A stretch of DNA of 47,869 bases from Deltaproteobacteria bacterium (GTDB taxonomy: Bacteria; Myxococcota_A; Polyangia; DRWM01; JAAZOP01). Below the pieces are notes generated by a model. It was not told the DNA's origin, made no database searches, and saw only the letters and a list, made by a program, of their open reading frames with translations. Location of the stretch: NCBI GenBank assembly GCA_016218765.1, contig JACRCZ010000080.1, positions 1-47,869 on the forward strand. The letters are read 5' to 3'. This document shows, one piece after another, positions 1 through 8,908 of this stretch (its first letter is position 1; each line of letters begins with the position of its first letter). The position numbers and the translations under genes were made by a program.

Positions 1-179
1 CCTCTCTCCCAAGCCCTCCTGCCCGTCCCCCCTCAGCCCGTCCCTACGCCCACCGGTCGGCCTCGCTCAACTCCACCACCGCGGGGTAACGATCGCGCCG
101 GCCGCGACCGATCCGCCGCGCATCCCCGCGAGCGTCTACACGTTACCGGCCGTCGAGCGATCTGCCCGCGGAGAGGACG

Positions 180-1616
180 GTGCCGGTGGGCCGGCGATAC
201 TACTGGCGCGTCCGCGCGTGTTCCGGCACGACGTGCTCGCCGTGGAGCGCCGTGCGCTACGTGGAGGTGGGGAGGGTACCGGTCGACCTCAACGGGGACG
301 GGTACTCGGATGTGGTCGTCGGGGCGCCGTACGAACATCACGACGCCGCATCCGATTGGACGGGCGGGGTCCACGTCTACCGTGGCAGCGCGGCCGGGGT
401 GTCCACGGACCCTGCCGAGAGCCTGACCGAGCCCGACCTGGTGTCGTGGGCCGAGTTCGGCGACAGCATTTCCTTCGCCGGTGACGTTCAAGCTGATGGA
501 TTCGGGGACCTGGTGGTTGGCGCGTACCACCGGGAGGTCGGAGGCTTAAGGACTGGGGGAGCGTTCGCCTACTTTGGCACGGTCTCAGGGCTTGCGATCC
601 TACCGTCGGCAGAGTTGGAGAACCCGTTGTGTGAGCCGCCGTGCTCGTTCGGCGATTCCGTCGGTGGTGTCGGTGATGTCAACGCGGATGGGTTTTCGGA
701 TGTCGTCGTCGGGGATCCGATTACGGTTGAGAGCACGCCGGACGCGTGGGGGGTCGCGTTCGCATACCACGGTATGACCGGGGGACTCGGGACGTCACCC
801 GCGACGACCCTTCTTCCCGATACGGCGATCGGGCGCGCATTCGGTGATGTCGTGGTGCCGGCCGGCGACACAAATGGTGACGGCTATTCCGACGTGCTCG
901 TCGGGGCGCCAGGGGGTTCTTCATCGAGCGAGCGTTTGGTGGTGTACGTGTTCGAGGGTGCTTCGGCTGGTCTCGGCGTGACTTCGGCGGCGACAATCGC
1001 CGAACCGGAGTTTCCATACATGTCTTCATCAGACAGACTTTCCCTTCTCGCAGGATTGGGGGACACCAACGGGGACGGGTACTCCGATGCTGCTGTGGGG
1101 GTACCGTTCACCGTTGGCGGCAACCCCGGGCGGGTCTTCGTGTACCCTGGTGGGCCGGCGGGGATCGCGGCGCCGGCAGACGTTGCGTTGAACGATCCGG
1201 ACGGCGCCACGGCGGACTTCTTCGCTTGGAGCTTGGGCGGAGGGGATTTCGATGGGGACGGGCTGGCGGAGGTGTTCACCGGGGCTCCTCGATACGGCGT
1301 GGGCCCTTACCGGGAGCCTGGGAGTCTGTTCGTATTCGCCGGGAACGCCGGGGGCATCGCCGCGCCTCACAGTCTGCGACTGGACCATCCCATCGCCGAG
1401 CGGAGCGCCGAGTTCGGGTACGCCAGCGCAAACGCGGGAGACGTCAACGGCGACGGGTACTGGGACCTCGTCGTGGGCGCACCTACCGGATCGGCGCCAT
1501 ACGGCTGCGTCTTCCTCTACCTCGGTGGTCCCACGGGATTGTCGACCACACCGGCCGCAACGCTGGTGCATCCGCTGCGGCAATCGTACCCGGGGTTCGG
1601 ACAGACCGTCATCTAG
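180..1616 (+). CDS. FG-GAP repeat (integrin-alpha-like propeller) protein, 5' end uncertain
   Basis: The protein (478 aa from the GTG at 180) contains seven calcium-binding FG-GAP motifs of the form DxNGDGYSDVVVGAP, so one complete seven-bladed beta-propeller is likely. FG-GAP proteins of this kind are usually exported cell-surface or extracellular proteins. The first ~25 residues (YYWRVRAC, CSPWSAVRY) look like the end of a fibronectin-III-type domain, so the GTG starts inside a domain. The frame stays open upstream to a TAA at 87-89, and the extra residues still resemble that domain. No signal peptide is visible. The gene is therefore either truncated by an upstream stop or frameshift, or the sequence before 90 contains an error. 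Function beyond adhesion or calcium binding is unknown. Confidence 0.75.
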   Translation: MPVGRRYYWRVRACSGTTCSPWSAVRYVEVGRVPVDLNGDGYSDVVVGAPYEHHDAASDWTGGVHVYRGSAAGVSTDPAESLTEPDLVSWAEFGDSISFAGDVQADGFGDLVVGAYHREVGGLRTGGAFAYFGTVSGLAILPSAELENPLCEPPCSFGDSVGGVGDVNADGFSDVVVGDPITVESTPDAWGVAFAYHGMTGGLGTSPATTLLPDTAIGRAFGDVVVPAGDTNGDGYSDVLVGAPGGSSSSERLVVYVFEGASAGLGVTSAATIAEPEFPYMSSSDRLSLLAGLGDTNGDGYSDAAVGVPFTVGGNPGRVFVYPGGPAGIAAPADVALNDPDGATADFFAWSLGGGDFDGDGLAEVFTGAPRYGVGPYREPGSLFVFAGNAGGIAAPHSLRLDHPIAERSAEFGYASANAGDVNGDGYWDLVVGAPTGSAPYGCVFLYLGGPTGLSTTPAATLVHPLRQSYPGFGQTVI

Positions 1617-1742
1617 GCGAGGTTGCGCCTCAGACCGACGAGGCATGTGGGCCGAGATCACGCAGGGTGTGCCTTGCGTGCGATCCGGCGAGGGAGAGGT
1701 GGCGAGGTACAGTGGTGCAGATGCCGTGGCGCGGCGACCGTG

Positions 1743-2193
1743 TCAACCCCGGTGCTTCCGGCCTTCAGCTTCACCCCTCCCCTCCATCCGCGGCGGCTTG
1801 CGCCGGAAGCCGCGCAGGAGGCCGCGCGAGGCCATCGCCAGGAGCGCAACGTAGGCGCCGGAAGTGTGGAGCGCGTGGACGAGCTGGACCAGCCTCGTGA
1901 CGCCCACCTTCTCGTAGATGCGCTGCGTGTGCTTCTTCACCCCGGCCGGCGAGATGTGCAGGACGCGCGCGGTCTTCTCCACCGTACGGCCCTGCACGAA
2001 CCGCTCGGCGACCACGCACAACTGCCGGCGCGTGAGTAGCGCGAACGGGACGGGTAGAGAAGCGTTGGTCATTGGTCGGTCGTCCGGGTCGAGTTGTTGG
2101 TTGGGGGGGGGGGGGCGAGGAGTGCGGAAACGCACGGTCTTTCGCTCTTGCGCTGGGCCTGCGAGTCGGGTGGAGCGGTCGCGTGGGCTTCAT
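1743..2193 (-). CDS. LuxR/GerE-type HTH regulator with frame broken at a poly-G tract
   Basis: The C-terminal part carries a LuxR/GerE helix-turn-helix (LLTRRQLCVVAERF, then ISPAGVKKHTQRIYEKVGV), so it is a DNA-binding regulator without a recognisable receiver or sensor domain. As sequenced, the HTH frame can start only at a GTG (2135) or an ATG (2072, MTNASLP), neither with a good ribosome-binding site. An ATG at 2193 is preceded by GGAGG six bases away but is in another frame. Removing one base from the 13-C run on this strand (2103-2115) joins that ATG to the HTH frame and gives 149 aa. Coordinates here assume that restored frame. The gene may be phase variable or mis-sequenced. Target genes are unknown. 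Confidence 0.6.
2103..2115. repeat. 13-base poly-G homopolymer in LuxR gene 5' region
   Basis: A run of 13 G on the plus strand (13 C in the gene direction) lies between the well-placed ATG at 2193 and the HTH coding region. A tract of 12 would put both in one frame. Tracts of this length are classic slippage sites and also classic sequencing-error sites. Confidence 0.9.
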
Positions 2194-2330
2194 GATCGGC
2201 CTCCGTTCCGCGAGCGGCGCGGAGCGAGAGCACGATTCGTGCCGCAGGCCTGGGGGCGGTGCGTCACCGCAGAATCGGCAATCGTTCCGTGGGCGCGTCC
2301 GGCAGGAAGGCAGGCGGGGAACGAGCTGGG

Positions 2331-2367
2331 GTGATCAAAATCGACGGCTTTGATCGTTTTTGATCAC
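2331..2367. terminator. Inverted repeat at the 3' end of the nucleotidyltransferase gene
   Basis: The arms GTGATCAAAA (2331-2340) and TTTTGATCAC (2358-2367) are perfect complements with a 17-base loop, in an AT-rich patch unlike the surroundings. The right arm contains the stop codon of the minus-strand nucleotidyltransferase gene. The position between the ends and starts of two minus-strand genes fits a terminator; an operator is an alternative. Confidence 0.45.
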
Positions 2368-2879
2368 CTGGAGCGGGCGGGGCGGCGGCGGCGGAGCGGG
2401 AGTTTGGCGATGCGGCGGAGCTCTTCGAGGGCTTCGATGTCGCCCAGATCCTTGGGGCGGCCGGCGGCGCGCTTCATGGCCAGGAGGTCGTCCAGGGCGA
2501 CGAAGTGCACGGGGACGCCGGCGATCTCCACGGTCTCGTGCCGCGACCAGGCGGCGGTGAACTCGAAAGCCGCCGGGTGGACCAGGAAGTCCAGGTGCAC
2601 CGCGCCGGCGAAGCGGGCGTTGACGCGATCGGCGAAGCCTCCGGCATCGACTACATCGAGCGAGCGGAAGCCGTGCGCATGGAGGATGTCCAGCAGGCGG
2701 TCGAGCGCCTGCACGTCCGGCAGGACGCAGAAGTCGAAGTCGAGGGTTCGGCGGCGATGGCCGTGCAGGATGCCGGCCCGGGCGCCGGCGACCAGAAAAC
2801 GGATGTTCGCCGCGTGCATGTCGCGCAGCACGGGGAGCACCGGGCCGAAGGCCCGGAGGAGCGGTGTCGGCCGGGTCAC
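2364..2879 (-). CDS. Nucleotidyltransferase-fold protein (AbiEii/DUF6036-like)
   Basis: A 171-aa protein with the minimal nucleotidyltransferase signature: a glycine-containing loop (FLVAGARAGILHGH, residues ~28-41) followed by the acidic pair LDFDF (~46-50), and a third acidic strand HLDFLV (~95-100). It resembles small nucleotidyltransferases of the AbiEii/DUF6036 groups, many of which are toxins that transfer nucleotides to tRNA or protein, although others are not toxic. The GTG start overlaps the stop of the zinc-ribbon gene as GTGA (stop 2876-2878, start 2877-2879), so the two are translationally coupled. The loop reads AGAR instead of the usual GG or GS, which may affect activity. Confidence 0.7.
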   Translation of the reverse strand: MTRPTPLLRAFGPVLPVLRDMHAANIRFLVAGARAGILHGHRRRTLDFDFCVLPDVQALDRLLDILHAHGFRSLDVVDAGGFADRVNARFAGAVHLDFLVHPAAFEFTAAWSRHETVEIAGVPVHFVALDDLLAMKRAAGRPKDLGDIEALEELRRIAKLPLRRRRPARSR

Positions 2880-3259
2880 GAAAGCGCCTCGATCGCACGC
2901 TGGCGCTTGCTCAACTTGAGGGCGAACCACGCGTTGAGCGTCTCGTCGTAGCGCGGCGGGTTCTGGACCCACCCAAGGGGGCGGGTTTTCGCGAAGCCGC
3001 AGGCGGGGCAGCGGTAGCGGAGCGAGCGGCGGAAGGTGCGGGCGAGCTGGAGGTCGGCCTTGCCGCAGGCGGGGCAGCGGTCGCCGAAGCGGATGCCGCA
3101 GCGGTTGCAGGCGTGGATGCGGCGCCGGGGGTGCTCGGGATCGGTCCCGAACCAGTGCGGCCGCTTGCCGCACTTCGGGCACTTGACGCCGGGCGCGGCG
3201 GGGAAGAGCTCGGCGAGCTCGTCGGGGGTGAGGATGGGGTTGAGCCGGCGGTTGCGCAC
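2876..3259 (-). CDS. Small zinc-ribbon protein coupled to the nucleotidyltransferase
   Basis: A 127-aa soluble protein with several Cys pairs: CPKCGK near residue 27, CNRCG near 51, CPACGK near 62 and CPACG near 84, consistent with two zinc ribbons (one CPxCG/CNxCG pair each). After the ribbons comes a basic tail ending RQRAIEALS. It begins at a GTG, 20 bases downstream of one copy of the 37-bp repeat. Its stop overlaps the start of the nucleotidyltransferase gene by four bases, a layout common for antitoxin-toxin pairs. No named family is recognised. It may be a nucleic-acid-binding partner or regulator of the nucleotidyltransferase, which is inference. Confidence 0.65.
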   Translation of the reverse strand: MRNRRLNPILTPDELAELFPAAPGVKCPKCGKRPHWFGTDPEHPRRRIHACNRCGIRFGDRCPACGKADLQLARTFRRSLRYRCPACGFAKTRPLGWVQNPPRYDETLNAWFALKLSKRQRAIEALS

Positions 3260-3279
3260 GTGGCCAGCATAACGCGCGT

Positions 3280-3316
3280 CGGCGCGCCCCGGTTGCAAAT
3301 TCCTTCTCCACCGCCG
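3280..3316. repeat. 37-bp direct repeat, copy 1
   Basis: Identical over 37 bases to 4288-4324 (core GGTTGCAAATTCCTTC), same orientation, 1008 bp apart. It lies just upstream of the minus-strand zinc-ribbon gene and at the first base of the AbiEii-partner ORF. The two copies flank the degenerate AbiEii-like cassette. Confidence 0.95.
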
Positions 3317-3723
3317 TGGCGCCGGACTTGACGGCACGGTCGCCAGGGTCCACGCTCCAGATTGTGGAAGGCGATGGCGCCGCAATCCTCGACAGCGGGC
3401 TTTCCGACGGTCGACCTGCCCCGGAGGGGGGACGCTCGCCATGCGAGCTCCGCGACGACCTTCGCCCGTACTTCCTTTGGGACACGCAGATGACCGCCGG
3501 CGAGTTGCGGAGCAGGGTACGGGAGGCGGACGAGGAGGAGCGGCTGGTGTGGATCGGCCGCATCCTGCGAGAGGCGCGGTACGCAGACGTCTGGTCGTTC
3601 CTGACGACGGAAGATGTCGTGTCCCGATGGGACCGGCTGCGAGGACGGCTCGGGCGGAAGAACGCATTCTGGAACTTCTTGATCACGAGTTGGCGCCGTC
3701 ATGGACTCATCCCGCCCGGGTAG
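3316..3723 (+). CDS. AbiEii-associated putative antitoxin-like protein
   Basis: A 135-aa ORF whose conserved-looking part begins at RPYFLWD and continues through MTAGELRSRV, ILREARYADVW and WNFLITSWRRHGLI. This short helical protein type is known to me as the gene directly upstream of AbiEii/AbiGii nucleotidyltransferase toxins in several phyla (association recalled, not tested). The GTG at 3316 gives the longest reading. The first ~45 residues look like non-coding sequence, and an internal ATG at 3490 (MTAGEL) would omit part of the domain, so the start is unresolved. It overlaps the following toxin-like ORF by 23 bases. Confidence 0.55.
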   Translation: MAPDLTARSPGSTLQIVEGDGAAILDSGLSDGRPAPEGGRSPCELRDDLRPYFLWDTQMTAGELRSRVREADEEERLVWIGRILREARYADVWSFLTTEDVVSRWDRLRGRLGRKNAFWNFLITSWRRHGLIPPG

Positions 3724-4282
3724 GGGATTCCACCTGGCGCACCGGCCGAGCGACGATCTCGACCTGTTCACCCTGCCGCCCGAGACGCTCGACCCCGGCG
3801 AACGTGCTCTTGTCGCGGCCGCCCAGGCATGCCGGGTGACCCTCATCCCGAAAGACCGCTTCCCCGATTTCCGCCGGTTCGTTGCCGAGCGCGGATCGGA
3901 GCGTACGGTGGTCGACCTGGTCGTGGATCGCGCGCCGCAGCTCGAGGAGGAGAAGACGCGGATCGGAGACGTGCGTGTAGACTCTCTGTTCGAGATTGCG
4001 GCAAACAAGGTCTGTGCCTTGCTGAGCCGCAACGAGCCGAAGGACCTCGTCGACCTCCGAGCGATCCTGGACGCGGGCATCCGCCTGGAGGACGCCCTCC
4101 TCGGGGCCGAACGCAAGGATGGGGGTGCGAGCGCGGCGAACCTGGCGTTCGTCCTGGACCAGTGGCGGATCGGTCGCGCGGTGCGGTTGCCCGGGGACGT
4201 GGATGCCGGCGCGCTGGAGGCCTTCCGCCTGGACCTGGTCGACCGGCTGAGCCGGCTGGCCTTCCCCGGAGTGGATCGCTAG
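3701..4282 (+). pseudogene. AbiEii/AbiGii-family nucleotidyltransferase, N-terminally truncated
   Basis: The ORF (193 aa) carries the DxD part of the AbiEii nucleotidyltransferase core (HRPSDDLDLF at residues ~14-23), the third acidic strand (VVDLVVDR), a conserved helix (RVDSLFEIAANKVCALLSR) and the KDLVDLRAIL motif typical of the family. The ~25-30 residues that normally precede HRPSDD, including the GGTAL nucleotide-binding loop, are missing: only a short unrelated leader is present before GFHLAHRPSDD. The partner ORF ends 23 bases inside. A deletion across the gene junction is the simplest explanation, leaving a likely inactive enzyme. The cassette sits between 37-bp direct repeats. Confidence 0.65.
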
Positions 4283-4287
4283 CGCGG

Positions 4288-4324
4288 CGGCGCGCCCCGG
4301 TTGCAAATTCCTTCTCCACCGCCG
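4288..4324. repeat. 37-bp direct repeat, copy 2
   Basis: Second copy of the 37-bp repeat (first at 3280-3316). It begins five bases after the stop of the truncated AbiEii-like gene and ends 13 bases before the GTG of the Omp85 gene, so it may contribute to that gene's leader. Confidence 0.95.
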
Positions 4325-4337
4325 AAAGTCGGTCCTC

Positions 4338-7300
4338 GTGGCGGCGTCGTTCCTCCTTTCCACGCTCGTGGCCGCGGGGTTCCTCGCGAAGGCCGTCGTG
4401 TCGCCCGTGGGGGATCGGTCCGCGCAGGCGGTGGCGCCGCCGGCGAATCCTGAGGCGATGCAGGCGGTGGCGCCGCCGGCGGAGGATCTGCTGGGGCGGA
4501 CGATCGTGGAGGTGGCGATCGAGGGGGCGGAGCCGGAGGAGGTGGGGCCGATCGAGGGGGTGGAGGGGGCGCCGCTGACGCGCGGCCTGGTGCGCGAGCT
4601 GATCGCCGCCCTGTGGGCGACGGACTTGTTCCGCGACGTGGGGGTGCACGCGTTGCCGGTGGCGGGCGGGGTGCGGCTGGTGGTGCGGCTGGACGTGCGC
4701 CGTCGCATCCGCGCGTTCGAGGCCGAGGGCAACGATCGGCTGGACGACGACGAGCTGCGTCGTGCGGCGGGTTTCGTGCCCGACGCGGAGGAGCGTCCGG
4801 ACCTCCTGGACGAGATGCGCGGCCGGATCGAGGCGGCGTACGCGGTGCGCGGCTTTCCCAACGCGGTGGTGGAGTTCCGCAGCGAGGAGACGGCGGAGTC
4901 GGGGCGGGTGACGCTGATCGCGGAGATCGCGGAGGGCGAGCCGATCCGCATCGCGAGCGTGCGTCTCGCGGGCGTGCTGGTCTTTCCCGAGCCGCTGCTC
5001 TACGACGTGCTGGACGTCGAGGCGGGGGATCCGTGGGACCAGCCGGAGCTGGACGAGGCGGCCGAGCGGCTGGCGGCGTTCTACCGTCGCGAGGACTATC
5101 TCCTGGCGTGGGTGCCGCCGCCGGTGGCGACGCCGCACGGCGAGACCGGTGCCGCGGTCGACGTGGCGTTCGCGATCGATCCGGGGCTTCCGGTGCGCAT
5201 CGTCTTCGGCGGCAACGAGCATGTCTCCTCGGCCGACCTGGCGGTGATCGCGGCATTCGACGACCAGTCGGTCTTCGACCGTGCGGAGCTGGACGAGGCT
5301 GTGGAGCGGCTCGTTGCGGCGTACCATCAGCTCGGGTTTCCCGGGGCGCGGGTGACGTGGGACGTGGTCGAGGGTGTTCCTGCGGAGCCTGCGCCCGCGG
5401 GGCCGTTCAGCGATCCCGGGGCGTGGGCCGTCGGGGTGCGGGCGGCGGATCCGTTCGGGCCGGTGTGCGAGGGGGGGTTGGGCGACGCGGCGGAGCCTGC
5501 GCCGCCCTCCCCTGTCTGGTTCCTGCGTTTCCGGGTGGACGAGGGGGCGCGGCTGGGCGTGTCGCGGATCGAGTGGGTGGGCGTGACGGCGTACGATCCG
5601 GAGGACCTGGACGACATGGTTTTCGAGAACCTGGAGGCGGCGATCGAGCGGCCGAGCGTGTTCCAGCCGTTGCCGCCGGGCGAGCTGGGTGGGCTTGGCC
5701 TGTCCGGCGAGGATCGGCTGCCGGCCGCGGCGTTTCCGGCGTTCCTGCTCGAGTGGGGGCCGGAGGACGTGTATCTGGAGCGTGCGTATCGCGACGCGGC
5801 GGTGCGGGTGGAGGAGCGCTATCGTTCCGACGGGTATCTCGACGCGCGGGTCACGCCGCTCGGGCCGCTGACGGATCCGGAGGCGGGGACGATCCGGCCG
5901 CGGTTCGAGGTCGCGGAGGGGGTGCAATCGATCCTGGCGGGCATCGGCATTGCGGGGGAGGAGGCGTTGGGGGAGGAGGAGCTGCGGGACGCGTTCCTGG
6001 TGGAGGCGGGCGATGCGGTGAACGAGCGGCTGGTGGAGGAGACGCGGCAGGCGATCATCGATCTCTACGGCGAGCACGGGTATCTCTTCGCGCAGGTGGA
6101 GCGGGAGGTGGAGTTCTTCGAGGATCGGACGCGGGTGGCGCTGACGTTCGCGGTGACGGAGGGACCGCAGGTCCGTGTGAAGTCGATCGAGATCTCGGGC
6201 CACTCGGACACGGAGACGTCGCTGGTGCTGGGGACGCTGGCCTTCGCCGAGGGCGACGTGTTCACGCCGGACGCGGCGCAGGAGAGCGAGCGGCGGCTGT
6301 TGCGCATGGGCATCTTCCAGAGCGCGACGGTGGCGATGGTGGCGCCGGACGTGGTGGAGCCGGAGAAGACGATCGCGGTGCAGGTGCGCGAGTACCTGCC
6401 GCAGTCGCTGGAGCTGCGGGCCGGGTTCTCGACGGCGGAGGGCGCGCGCGCCTCGCTGGCCTACGGCTACCGCAACCTTTTCGGCTACGCGATCGGGTTC
6501 CACCTGCGGCTCAAGATCAACTACCAGCTTTTCTTCCTGGGCAACGACACGTTCGAGGCGGAGTTCCGCAAGCTGTCGCTGCAGGACCAGCTCGAGCGGT
6601 TGCTCGTGGCGAGCCTCGCGGTCCCGTATCTTCCCGGATTGGGCGGGCTCCTGGCGACGCAGCTCGACCTGGCGAACGAGCGGGACGACGAGCCGTTCTT
6701 CGGGATCGACCGTTCGAGCGCGTTCCTCGGGTTGTCGTCGGCGTGGCGGACGTTGCTCTCGTACTCGTTGCGGGTGGGGGTCGAGTACAACGACGTGGCG
6801 CGGTTCCAGGGCGACTACCCGTTGTGCTCGTCGGAGCTTCCGGCGGGGACGGTGTGCATGAGTCCCGCGGACGCGCGGCGGCTGCGGACGCCGCAGGGGG
6901 TTTCGACGTTTTCGGTCGTGCGCGGGGCGTTCACGGTCGACTGGCGTGACGATCCGTTCAACCCGACGCGGGGTTTGTACTTCGCGGCGGACGCCGAGTG
7001 GGTGCGTTCGTTCGAGCCGGTGTTCGACGCCGGCACGGGGACGACGTCGTTCTCGAACCTCATCAAGGCGACGTTCCAGCTTACGGGGTACGCGCCGTTG
7101 GGTGCGGGGCTGGTGTTGATTCTCTCGGCGCGCTACGGCCAGGTCTTCCAGCTCCAGGACGGGTCGCGGACGTTTCCGGATCGCTACTTCTACCTGGGCG
7201 GGTCGGACACGCTGCGTGGGTTTCCGCAGGAGTCGTTGTCGGTGGCGGACGCGCCGGCGGGGTTGCCGAGTGCGGGCGGGGACGTGTTCCTGGTGTTGCG

Positions 7301-7541
7301 CAGCGAGCTGCGTTTGCCGTTGGGGGACACGTTCGGGGTGGCGTTTTTCTCGGACATCGGCAACGTGTGGCGGGAGTTCGCGAACATCGATCCCGGCGAC
7401 CTGCGGTACACGGTGGGGTTGGGGTTCCTGATCAACACGCCGATCGGGCCGTTGTCGTTCGACTACGGCTTCAACATCCTGCGGCGGGAGGACTGGGGGG
7501 AGTCGATCGGCGCGCTGCATTTCTCGATAGGCTCATTCTAG
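4338..7541 (+). CDS. Omp85-family outer-membrane assembly protein with ~7 POTRA domains (BamA/TamA-like)
   Basis: A 1067-aa exported protein: an N-terminal hydrophobic segment (FLLSTLVAAGFLAKAVV) acts as signal peptide, then about seven POTRA-like beta-alpha-alpha-beta-beta units whose first strands are visible at IVEVAIEG, IRAFEAEGN, IRIASVRLAG, VRIVFGGNEH, VSRIEWVGV, LAGIGIAG and VKSIEISGHS. The last ~370 residues form the 16-strand barrel of the D15/Omp85 family, with the YLGGSDTLRGF motif and a C-terminal Phe. Family members insert beta-barrel proteins into the outer membrane. BamA normally has five POTRAs and TamA three, so this is an extended type. It starts at GTG; the ribosome site is weak, so the exact start is uncertain. 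Confidence 0.85.
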   Translation: MAASFLLSTLVAAGFLAKAVVSPVGDRSAQAVAPPANPEAMQAVAPPAEDLLGRTIVEVAIEGAEPEEVGPIEGVEGAPLTRGLVRELIAALWATDLFRDVGVHALPVAGGVRLVVRLDVRRRIRAFEAEGNDRLDDDELRRAAGFVPDAEERPDLLDEMRGRIEAAYAVRGFPNAVVEFRSEETAESGRVTLIAEIAEGEPIRIASVRLAGVLVFPEPLLYDVLDVEAGDPWDQPELDEAAERLAAFYRREDYLLAWVPPPVATPHGETGAAVDVAFAIDPGLPVRIVFGGNEHVSSADLAVIAAFDDQSVFDRAELDEAVERLVAAYHQLGFPGARVTWDVVEGVPAEPAPAGPFSDPGAWAVGVRAADPFGPVCEGGLGDAAEPAPPSPVWFLRFRVDEGARLGVSRIEWVGVTAYDPEDLDDMVFENLEAAIERPSVFQPLPPGELGGLGLSGEDRLPAAAFPAFLLEWGPEDVYLERAYRDAAVRVEERYRSDGYLDARVTPLGPLTDPEAGTIRPRFEVAEGVQSILAGIGIAGEEALGEEELRDAFLVEAGDAVNERLVEETRQAIIDLYGEHGYLFAQVEREVEFFEDRTRVALTFAVTEGPQVRVKSIEISGHSDTETSLVLGTLAFAEGDVFTPDAAQESERRLLRMGIFQSATVAMVAPDVVEPEKTIAVQVREYLPQSLELRAGFSTAEGARASLAYGYRNLFGYAIGFHLRLKINYQLFFLGNDTFEAEFRKLSLQDQLERLLVASLAVPYLPGLGGLLATQLDLANERDDEPFFGIDRSSAFLGLSSAWRTLLSYSLRVGVEYNDVARFQGDYPLCSSELPAGTVCMSPADARRLRTPQGVSTFSVVRGAFTVDWRDDPFNPTRGLYFAADAEWVRSFEPVFDAGTGTTSFSNLIKATFQLTGYAPLGAGLVLILSARYGQVFQLQDGSRTFPDRYFYLGGSDTLRGFPQESLSVADAPAGLPSAGGDVFLVLRSELRLPLGDTFGVAFFSDIGNVWREFANIDPGDLRYTVGLGFLINTPIGPLSFDYGFNILRREDWGESIGALHFSIGSF

Positions 7542-7648
7542 GTGCTTGACCCCGAGCGGCTGGGGAGTACCCTTGAGGTGCGGTGGCTGTTCGCGAGACG
7601 GGGGTGCGAGGGGCGCTTCCGGCGCGGGCGGGCGAGGGAGGCTGGGCC

Positions 7649-8905
<1,257 letters not shown>

Positions 8906-8908
8906 GCT

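Noticed and set aside
3843..7520. 1225-codon open frame antisense to the Omp85 gene
   Set aside because: Arg/Pro/His-rich composition without domains. It is the third-position GC shadow of the plus-strand gene, which has a signal peptide, POTRAs and barrel.
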